From: Tannerella sp.
Lineage (GTDB): Bacteria; Bacteroidota; Bacteroidia; Bacteroidales; Tannerellaceae
DNA length: 5,750 nt
NCBI GenBank assembly: GCA_031262895.1
Contig: JAISGW010000211.1
Span: 1 to 5,750 of the forward strand
Direction: 5' to 3'
Shown here: piece after piece, positions 1 through 4,717 of the stretch
How positions within the stretch are numbered: position 1 is the first letter of the stretch
How the letters are laid out: the number at the start of each line of letters is the position of its first letter
The notes under the pieces: model-generated
Seen by the model: the letters and a program-made list of their open reading frames with translations, nothing else
Database searches by the model: none
Told to the model about the DNA's origin: nothing
Made by a program: the position numbers and the translations under genes

Positions 1-458
1 TGCCCCAGGGCGAAGAGGGCTTTCTTGAACTCCTCGTGCGTGCCGTCGTAAAGGAAGCGCAGGGTGCGCCCGCGGGAGGTGGTGTTGTCGATGACCTCGG
101 CCACCATGGAATCGTCTTCGCCGAAGTAGAGCTTGTTGCCTATGCGTATTTTACGTGCCGGATCGACTAGGACGTCCCAGAGGCGCAGGTCTTCGTTCAG
201 TTCGCGCAGCAGGAAGACTTCGATGCGGGCGCCCGTCTTCTCCTTGTTGCCGAAAAGGCGCGCGGGGAAAACCTTCGTGTTGTTGAAGGCGAGGACGTCG
301 TCTTTATGGAAATATTCGACGATGTCCTTGAATGTCTTGTGTTCGATGTCGCCTGTCGTGCGGTGCACAACCATCAGGCGGGCCTCGTCCCTGTTCTTGG
401 CCGGATGCATGGCCAGCAGTTCTTCCGGTAAGGTAAATTTGAATTTAGAAAGTTTCAT
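1..458 (-). CDS. queA: S-adenosylmethionine:tRNA ribosyltransferase-isomerase QueA, 3' end outside window
   Basis: QueA moves the ribosyl part of S-adenosylmethionine onto 7-aminomethyl-7-deazaguanine in tRNA to make epoxyqueuosine, a late cytosolic step of queuosine synthesis at the wobble base of GUN anticodons. I translated the minus strand from the ATG at 458 (MKLSKFKFTLPEELLAMHPA). The frame stays open for 152 codons to the window edge. The family hallmark NNTKVFPARLFG is at residues 59-70, and the opening F-x-LPEELLA-x-P and DEARLMVV segments are also typical. Family members are about 350 residues, so somewhat under half is visible. The start overlaps the end of truB by 14 nt in another frame and has a strong AAGGAG six bases upstream, inside truB. 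It is the last visible gene of the ftsX operon. The product call is firm; the unseen C-terminal half cannot be checked for intactness. Confidence 0.96.
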   Translation of the reverse strand, partial: MKLSKFKFTLPEELLAMHPAKNRDEARLMVVHRTTGDIEHKTFKDIVEYFHKDDVLAFNNTKVFPARLFGNKEKTGARIEVFLLRELNEDLRLWDVLVDPARKIRIGNKLYFGEDDSMVAEVIDNTTSRGRTLRFLYDGTHEEFKKALFALG

Positions 459-1164
459 TTCCTACTCCTTGTATGTTTGTTATTCCTTTATCTATGTAAG
501 TTCCGATTTGTTCGACCGGCATGCACATGCCGAGGGTGACGTCTCCTATGCGGGTCCGCCTGAGGGCGACTAAGTGGGCGCCCGAGTTCAGGGCGTGTCC
601 GATGTCGCGGGCCAGGGCGCGTATGTAAGTACCCTTGCTGCATACGACGCGCAGTTTGATGAAGGGCATGGCGTAATCAAGCAGTTCCAGCTCGTCGATG
701 ACGAGGGTCTTGGCCGGCAGTTCCACCTCCCGGCCTTTGCGGGCGTCCTTGTAGGCGCGACGCCCGTTCACCTTGACGGCCGAGAAGGCCGGCGGCACCT
801 GCTGAATGGTTCCCACGAAGGATTGCAGCGTCTTTTCCACTAAGGCGCGGTCGATATGCGCTGTCGGATAGACGGCGTCGACCTCCTCCTCCAAGTCGAA
901 GGAGGGCGTCGTTTCGCCCAGCTTAAGCGTGGCTACGTACTCCTTGGTTTGGTATTGGAATTCCTCGATGCGTTTGGTGGCCCTGCCCGTGCAAAGGATG
1001 AGCACACCCGTGGCCAGCGGGTCCAGCGTCCCCGCGTGACCCACTTTGATTTTCTTCACGCCCAGCTTCTTCGACAGTTGGTGGCGGAAGCGGTTCACGA
1101 TGTCGAACGAGGTCCACCGGAGCGGCTTGTCTATATAGACGACTTCTCCTTCTTGAAAATCCAT
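445..1164 (-). CDS. truB: tRNA pseudouridine(55) synthase TruB, short form
   Basis: TruB isomerises U55 to pseudouridine in the T-loop of nearly all tRNAs. The 239-residue product has the catalytic motif GHAGTLDPLATGVL at 42-55, with the nucleophilic aspartate at D48. It also has the active-site tyrosine region KEYVATLKLGE (Y76), the segment QQVPPAFSAVKVNGRRAY at 121-138, and KGTYIRALARDIG at 177-189. Well-studied TruB proteins such as that of E. coli are about 300 residues and carry a C-terminal PUA-like RNA-binding domain. Here the chain ends about 50 residues after the last core motif, so that domain is missing or vestigial; as far as I know this is usual in Bacteroidota. The ATG shares one base with the uppP stop (TGATG), which suggests translational coupling, and the 3' end overlaps queA by 14 nt. 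Confidence 0.96.
   Translation of the reverse strand: MDFQEGEVVYIDKPLRWTSFDIVNRFRHQLSKKLGVKKIKVGHAGTLDPLATGVLILCTGRATKRIEEFQYQTKEYVATLKLGETTPSFDLEEEVDAVYPTAHIDRALVEKTLQSFVGTIQQVPPAFSAVKVNGRRAYKDARKGREVELPAKTLVIDELELLDYAMPFIKLRVVCSKGTYIRALARDIGHALNSGAHLVALRRTRIGDVTLGMCMPVEQIGTYIDKGITNIQGVGNETF
465..470 (-). promoter_or_regulatory. Shine-Dalgarno sequence of queA inside the truB coding end
   Basis: The minus strand reads AAGGAG, then six bases, then the queA ATG at 458. This is a near-perfect anti-16S match. It is notable because most other starts here show little or none (the DUF3098 gene has only AT-rich sequence upstream, truB nothing clear), as is common in Bacteroidota. It supports the chosen start and suggests ribosomes can load on queA independently even though its start lies inside truB. 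Confidence 0.7.
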
Positions 1165-1958
1165 CAGGCTATGTCCAGATTATGTCCGCTCAAAAGCAAT
1201 ACCAGAATCAGGCAGCCCACGATGATGCGGTAATAGCCGAAGGCCTTGAAACCGTATTTGGTGATGTAGCCGATGAAGAAGCGTATGGCGGCCATGGCCA
1301 CGACGAAGGCGACGAGGTTGGCCCACACGAGGGTGCCTATGTGCGCGCCCAGCACGCTGGCGCCATTAGGCTCGAGGAAGAGCTTCAGCAGTTTCCAGGC
1401 CGAAGCCGCGCACATGGTGGGGACGGCCAGGAAGAAGGAGAACTCGGCGGCCGTCTTGCGGTTGAGCTTTTGCGCCATGCCGCCCACGATGGTAGCCATG
1501 GAGCGCGACACGCCCGGTATCATGGCGATGCACTGGAAGAGGCCGATGTAAAAGGCTTTCTTCGTGCTCACCTCCTGCGAGGCCTCGGGCCGGTTGAACA
1601 GCCTGTCGACGAAAAGCATGAAGACGCCGCCCACCAACAGCATGGCGGCCACCACCCAGACGTTTTCCAGCAGCTCGTCGATGTAATCGTTGCACAAAAA
1701 GCCGACGACACCGGCCGGAATGAAGGCGACCAGCAGTTTCCCGTAAAAACTCCAGCTTTGCAGGAAACGCCTCCAATAGAGGCAGAGCACGGAGAGGATA
1801 GCGCCGAATTGTATGACCACGGTAAAGGTCTTCACGAACTCCGAACTCTCCACGCCCAGCAGGTGTTGCACGATAATCATGTGCCCCGTGGAAGAGATGG
1901 GGAGAAATTCCGTCAGGCCTTCCACGATGGCGATGACGAGGGTCTGGATAATGCTCAT
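1164..1958 (-). CDS. uppP: Undecaprenyl-diphosphate phosphatase UppP (BacA family)
   Basis: This integral membrane enzyme dephosphorylates undecaprenyl pyrophosphate to undecaprenyl phosphate. It recycles the lipid carrier for peptidoglycan and surface polysaccharides; extra copies give bacitracin resistance. The 264-residue protein matches the usual length of about 265-275. It has both signature regions: EGLTEFLPISSTGHM at 13-27, with the catalytic glutamates E13 and E17 and a conserved histidine, and PGVSRSMATIVGG at 148-160, with the essential arginine R152. The rest is mostly hydrophobic segments, such as 102-117, 213-230 and 244-257, fitting a multi-pass protein. The ATG overlaps the stop of the DUF3098 gene as ATGA (four bases), and the stop shares a base with the truB start. 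Nothing suggests damage. Confidence 0.96.
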   Translation of the reverse strand: MSIIQTLVIAIVEGLTEFLPISSTGHMIIVQHLLGVESSEFVKTFTVVIQFGAILSVLCLYWRRFLQSWSFYGKLLVAFIPAGVVGFLCNDYIDELLENVWVVAAMLLVGGVFMLFVDRLFNRPEASQEVSTKKAFYIGLFQCIAMIPGVSRSMATIVGGMAQKLNRKTAAEFSFFLAVPTMCAASAWKLLKLFLEPNGASVLGAHIGTLVWANLVAFVVAMAAIRFFIGYITKYGFKAFGYYRIIVGCLILVLLLSGHNLDIA

Positions 1959-2203
1959 TCCTCGGCCTTCTGTCCTTTCTTATGCCAGAGGATGCCGAAC
2001 AGGACGCCTGCAAAGCCGATGACCGTCACGATGGGTGCCAGCTTGATGCGCCGCGCGCTGAATACTTCCGGATTGAACTTGGTTACGTTATGCGGGTCAA
2101 TACCTCCTCCGCTCATCAGAGCGAAGCCGATGATAATCACTACCACGGAAATGCCTATCAGCATGAAATTCTCCCGTCCGAGAGCGAAATCCTTTTTTGC
2201 CAT
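1955..2203 (-). CDS. Small membrane protein of the DUF3098 family
   Basis: This 82-residue protein of unknown function belongs, as far as I can recognise, to DUF3098, a Bacteroidota family found between ftsX and uppP. A short charged start (MAKKDFALGRENF) leads into a first hydrophobic segment at about 14-31. A loop follows with GGGIDPHNVTKFNPEVFSARR at about 32-52, then a second hydrophobic segment at about 54-72 and a lysine-rich tail (HKKGQKAEE). Two membrane passes with both ends in the cytoplasm fits the positive charges. It starts 12 bases after the ftsX stop and its end overlaps the uppP start. Its position suggests a role with FtsX or UppP in envelope growth, but that is inference only; there are no catalytic motifs. 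Confidence 0.88.
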   Translation of the reverse strand: MAKKDFALGRENFMLIGISVVVIIIGFALMSGGGIDPHNVTKFNPEVFSARRIKLAPIVTVIGFAGVLFGILWHKKGQKAEE

Positions 2204-2215
2204 CTGTCTATATAA

Positions 2216-3094
2216 TTAAATGTAATACATCTTGTCTACTTCCATCCGCAGGAAACGGTTCACGGCAAAGGCCGTCGCGGCAACCGAGAGGAGAATGCCC
2301 AGCAGGAAGACTGCGCCGAAGACCATCAGCAGCACGCCCGTATCGAGTAAGTCCGTGAAGTTGGCTATCTGCCCTTGCAGGTAATACAACGTCCCGATGA
2401 GCATGAATATTGCCACGATGGAAGCCACGATGCCGCTGATGAGGTTGTACCTGATGAAGGGTCGTCGGATGAAACCGGCCGTGGCTCCCACCAGTTGCAT
2501 GGTGTGGATGAGGAATCGTTTGGAATAAATCAAGAGGCGGATGGTGTTGCTGATGAGCACGAAGGAGATAGCCGTGAGCATCATTGCCAGCACCAGCAAG
2601 ATGATGCCCGCGCGGGTCATGTTATCGTTGACCATCTGCATCATGTCCTTGCGGTATAGCACGTCGGAAACGGAGGTGTAGGAGCGCAATTGCCTTTCTA
2701 TCACTTGCAGGCTGTCGGCGTTGGCGTATTTCGGGTGCAATTTCGCCTCGATGGAGGCGCTGAAGGGGTTGAAACCAAGGAACTGTTCCGGGTCTTCGCC
2801 CAGCTCCTCCTTCATCTCTTTGGCGGCCTGCTCCTTGGAAATGTACTGGGTGGACCGTATGAAGGGGAGCGCCTTCAAGTTCTCCTGCACCCGCTTGATG
2901 TCTGCATTGCTCAGGTTGTCTTTCAGCATGACGGAAAAGGTCATGTTTTCCTTTACGTAATCCGATAAGTGGTTTCCCAGCAAGGCCATCAGGAAGACAA
3001 GCCCCAACAGGAAAAGTACCAGCGCGATACTGATAATGGAGGTGACGCGCGAATTAAAGAAAGAAAGACCCTTCTGCCTTTTATTTTTTGCCAT
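2216..3094 (-). CDS. ftsX: Cell division ABC transporter permease-like protein FtsX
   Basis: FtsX is the membrane partner of the ATPase FtsE; in other bacteria the pair controls peptidoglycan hydrolases at the septum. The 292-residue product has a cytoplasmic start (MAKNKRQKGLSFFNSRV), TM1 at about 18-40 and a large periplasmic domain at about 41-161 that contains EELGEDPEQFLGFNP. TM2 is at about 162-181, followed by the cytoplasmic segment NTIRLLIYSKRFLIHTMQLV at 183-202 typical of FtsX, then TM3 (217-239) and TM4 (253-276). The reading frame can be extended to a TTG at 3157, but that codon lies inside the predicted -7 promoter box and would add 21 residues not expected for the family. The ATG at 3094 is therefore chosen, with AAGGACG upstream. 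It is the first gene of the operon; ftsE is not in the window. Confidence 0.95.
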   Translation of the reverse strand: MAKNKRQKGLSFFNSRVTSIISIALVLFLLGLVFLMALLGNHLSDYVKENMTFSVMLKDNLSNADIKRVQENLKALPFIRSTQYISKEQAAKEMKEELGEDPEQFLGFNPFSASIEAKLHPKYANADSLQVIERQLRSYTSVSDVLYRKDMMQMVNDNMTRAGIILLVLAMMLTAISFVLISNTIRLLIYSKRFLIHTMQLVGATAGFIRRPFIRYNLISGIVASIVAIFMLIGTLYYLQGQIANFTDLLDTGVLLMVFGAVFLLGILLSVAATAFAVNRFLRMEVDKMYYI

Positions 3095-3154
3095 CTGAAC
3101 TTCGTCCTTGCGGGGTTTGCCTTGCTCCGGGCAAGACTGACCCCAATTTGCCCG

Positions 3155-3185
3155 CAAAAATAGGTTTTTTTAAGGACTTCTCAAC
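3155..3185 (-). promoter_or_regulatory. Predicted Bacteroidota-type promoter of the ftsX operon
   Basis: On the minus strand, TATTTTTG (3162 to 3155) matches the Bacteroides -7 consensus TAnnTTTG exactly. GTTG (3185 to 3182) matches the -33 element TTTG at three of four bases. The 19-base spacing is within the known range of 19-21. Transcription would start near 3148, leaving a leader of roughly 55 bases before the ftsX ATG at 3094. It lies in the 118-base gap after the WbqC gene, where a new operon would be expected to begin. The match is by eye; no start site is measured. Confidence 0.65.
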
Positions 3186-3197
3186 AGGTAAAGTCCT
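3173..3197. repeat. Inverted repeat around the -33 element of the ftsX promoter
   Basis: AGGACTT (3173-3179) and AAGTCCT (3191-3197) are perfect 7-bp inverted arms separated by 11 bases. The -33 element of the predicted promoter falls in the loop. In the direction of transcription the second arm is followed by an A run rather than a T run, so this is not a standard intrinsic terminator for the WbqC gene, which stops 15 bases before the first arm. It could be an operator, a weak termination structure or chance. Confidence 0.5.
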
Positions 3198-3212
3198 AAT
3201 TAAAGGAAGATT

Positions 3213-3845
3213 TCATTTTCCGGGGAGAATGGAATCGCGGAGCACGAGGAGGCTTTCCGGCCCCATGTTGAAGAGCAGGTCCACGATGCTGAGGTTGGGG
3301 ATGAAGCCGAGGCGTCCGGCGAAGACCTGGTAATAAGGGCGGGCTTGGAAAGCGGGGTCGGGCAGGGGATGGCGCGGCCGGATGACCTCGCGGAAGTCGG
3401 GGTCTTCGGGCTTTGCCAGATAAGTGCCGGTCCTTTCGATGACCGGTTGCAGGCCTATAAGATTGCAGACCAGCTCCCGCAAGGCTTCGTTGAAGTCGAG
3501 CAGGTATGCGTAAGGCTTTTCGAAGAAGGGGCGGAAGTCGTCGGCGTAATATTCGAAGAAAGGGCTGAGGCCATAGGCCGAAACGAGCGCGTTCCAATGT
3601 TGGTGGCGCCAATGGCCGTGTCCGGAGATGCGTATGTCGCGCGTCGGGCATTTAAGATCGTCGCTCTTCTCAACGGGTACGGTCAGTGCCAGCGGCCCTT
3701 GGGGGCCGGCGATGAGGCAGCGGTTGCGGTAGCTCTGCTTGACGTAGTGCTCGCAGGCTTCAATACGCACCTCGGAATAAGCATAGAGCTTGCAATAATA
3801 TTGTACGGGCGCCAAGTAGGCGGTAGAAAGGAGGACGGGGTTCAA
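3213..3845 (-). CDS. WbqC-family protein
   Basis: The 210-residue product matches the WbqC-like family, a group found in Bacteroidota genomes and some polysaccharide gene clusters; its biochemical activity is not known to me with certainty. Recognisable blocks are LLSTAYLAPVQYYCKLYAY (5-23), a CEHYVKQSYRNRC segment (31-43), HWRHQHWNALVSAYG with SPFFEYYADDFRPFF (78-108) and FIPNLSIVDLLFNMGPES (181-198). There are no signal peptide or membrane segments, so it is probably cytosolic. No in-frame ATG exists near the start; an upstream in-frame TAA is reached after only a few codons. The start is therefore TTG at 3845, and the resulting MNPVLLSTAYL fits the family's N-terminus. It lies downstream of the signal peptidase genes but is separated from them by a repeat array, and no promoter of its own is evident. 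Confidence 0.88.
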   Translation of the reverse strand: MNPVLLSTAYLAPVQYYCKLYAYSEVRIEACEHYVKQSYRNRCLIAGPQGPLALTVPVEKSDDLKCPTRDIRISGHGHWRHQHWNALVSAYGLSPFFEYYADDFRPFFEKPYAYLLDFNEALRELVCNLIGLQPVIERTGTYLAKPEDPDFREVIRPRHPLPDPAFQARPYYQVFAGRLGFIPNLSIVDLLFNMGPESLLVLRDSILPGK

Positions 3846-3846
3846 G

Positions 3847-3867
3847 TTATGAGTTATGAATTATGAG
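3847..3867. repeat. Short heptamer tandem repeat next to the WbqC gene start
   Basis: Three consecutive 7-mers, TTATGAG, TTATGAA and TTATGAG on the plus strand, fill these 21 bases; a degenerate fourth (TTCATGT) follows. On the coding strand the tract ends one base before the TTG start codon of the WbqC gene, so it occupies the position of the ribosome binding region. It joins almost directly to the 42-bp array and differs from it in both sequence and period. It could be the product of replication slippage; function is unknown. Confidence 0.7.
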
Positions 3868-4064
3868 TTCATGTCATCTGGCAAAGTGCCGTTGCACGGG
3901 TGTAAAGCGCTTATGTCACCCGACAAAATGCCGTTACATGCATGTAAAGCGATTATGTCACTTGGCAAAGTGCCGTTACATGCATGTAAAGCGCTTATGT
4001 CACCCGGCAAAATGCCGTTGCATGGGTGTAAAGCGCTTATGTCACCCGGTTTGATGGTTTTCAT
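3861..4064 (-). CDS. Doubtful small open reading frame translated from the repeat array
   Basis: On the coding strand an ATG lies one base after the stop of the second signal-peptidase homologue and opens a 67-residue frame ending 15 bases before the WbqC gene start. Its product is MKTIKP followed by four 14-residue repeats of the type GDISALHPCNGILP, each with one cysteine and one histidine. There is no signal peptide or membrane segment. Its placement fits an operon gene, but the 42-bp period keeps several frames open on both strands, so the open frame is weak evidence. More likely it is a by-product of the DNA repeat than a selected protein. Confidence 0.2.
   Translation of the reverse strand: MKTIKPGDISALHPCNGILPGDISALHACNGTLPSDIIALHACNGILSGDISALHPCNGTLPDDMNS
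3871..4049. repeat. Tandem array of four 42-bp units rich in palindromes
   Basis: Four head-to-tail 42-bp units run 3871-3912, 3913-3954, 3955-3996 and 3997-4038, followed by 11 bases of a fifth (ATGTCACCCGG). They differ at about nine positions. Each unit has three dyad elements in order. The first is a small hairpin such as CGGCA-AAA-TGCCG (4005-4017). The second is the palindrome TTACATGCATGTAA, perfect in units 2 (3934-3947) and 3 (3976-3989) and altered to TTGCAyGGGTGTAA in units 1 and 4. The third is AAGCGCTT, perfect in units 1, 3 and 4. Because 42 is a multiple of three, open frames exist on both strands through the array. It fills most of the 220-base gap between the second signal-peptidase homologue and the WbqC gene. 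There are no spacers, so it is not CRISPR. Function is unknown. Confidence 0.95.
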
Positions 4065-4065
4065 T

Positions 4066-4716
4066 TCAATTTCCGAAGTGGAAGAGTTTGAACCAGAGCC
4101 GGCCGACGATGTCTTTCCGGGGGATGGGACCGAAATGGCGCGAGTCGGCTCCTGCCTGTGGGTTATCGGCCAAGAGCCAGTAAGCTTTCGCGGGGACGAC
4201 GAGGGTGTAGGGCTTCGAAGCGGGCGGATTGATGAGGCCCGGCTGTTCTTCCTTGAGCCGCCAGGCCTCGAAAGGCGTGAGGCGGAGGAAGAGTTCTTCG
4301 CCCTCGCCCTGCCATTTACGGGCGGGGATGTTTAACCTGTCGAGTTGCAGGCGGAGTTCGTTGGCATTCTCGACAGAGAAGGAGTAGGAGAGTAGGGAGG
4401 TGGGCGGCAGGGGGTAAGTCTGTCCGTCGGCCGAGAAGTCCGTGGCGCCGACCCGCAGCGTGTCGCCGGGCAGGCCGATGCAGCGTGCCGTGAGCAGGGC
4501 GCGCTTACCGGGGGCGTGGAAGAAGAGGACGTCTCCCCTGTGGATATGGCCGGCTCCGCGGAGGGCCACCACGTATTCGCCCTGCCTGAGGGCGGTGTCC
4601 ATGGCTTCCGTCGAGATGCGGTAGCTGGCCGCCACATACACGCGCAGCAATGCCACCGCCGCTACCACCAGCACGGCGCCCCACAAGAGACGGGAACTTT
4701 TGGTTTGGAATTTCAA
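4066..4716 (-). CDS. Second S26-type signal peptidase I homologue, catalytic dyad missing
   Basis: This 216-residue protein has the signal peptidase I layout: a basic start, one membrane anchor at about 10-30, then a periplasmic domain. The conserved boxes can be aligned but the catalytic residues are absent. Box B reads ISTEAMDTAL (34-43), with A38 where the nucleophilic serine precedes methionine. Box C is RGDVLFF (60-66). Box D reads TARCIGLPGD (76-85), with A77 where the general-base lysine belongs. Box E reads ADNPQAGADSR (183-193), keeping D191-S192-R193 but with A183 for glycine and G189 for serine. I checked the codons: GCC at 4605-4603 and GCA at 4488-4486. No ATG is available; the best start is TTG at 4716, one base after the stop of the first lepB gene. 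It is either a pseudoenzyme partner of the neighbouring peptidase or an active enzyme with a different dyad. Confidence 0.88.
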   Translation of the reverse strand: MKFQTKSSRLLWGAVLVVAAVALLRVYVAASYRISTEAMDTALRQGEYVVALRGAGHIHRGDVLFFHAPGKRALLTARCIGLPGDTLRVGATDFSADGQTYPLPPTSLLSYSFSVENANELRLQLDRLNIPARKWQGEGEELFLRLTPFEAWRLKEEQPGLINPPASKPYTLVVPAKAYWLLADNPQAGADSRHFGPIPRKDIVGRLWFKLFHFGN

Positions 4717-4717
4717 C

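Noticed and set aside
1182..2219. Long open frame on the plus strand (345 codons) opposite uppP and the DUF3098 gene
   Set aside because: It is antisense to two clear genes, its product is rich in His, Asp, Gly and Glu with no recognisable motif, and such frames are expected opposite GC-rich coding DNA.
3095..3157. Longer FtsX starting at TTG 3157
   Set aside because: The codon falls inside the predicted -7 promoter element and upstream of the expected transcript start; the ATG at 3094 gives the normal family N-terminus.
3173..3197. Intrinsic terminator of the WbqC gene
   Set aside because: In the direction of transcription the hairpin is followed by an A run, not a T run, and the T-rich stretch after it is the promoter -7 box.
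3871..4049. CRISPR array
   Set aside because: The units are directly adjacent with no unique spacers, the period is 42 bp throughout, and there are no cas genes nearby.
3856..4335. Plus-strand frame of 159 codons starting in the repeat array
   Set aside because: It runs through the repeats, open because the period is a multiple of three, and then antisense into the second signal-peptidase homologue; no independent support.
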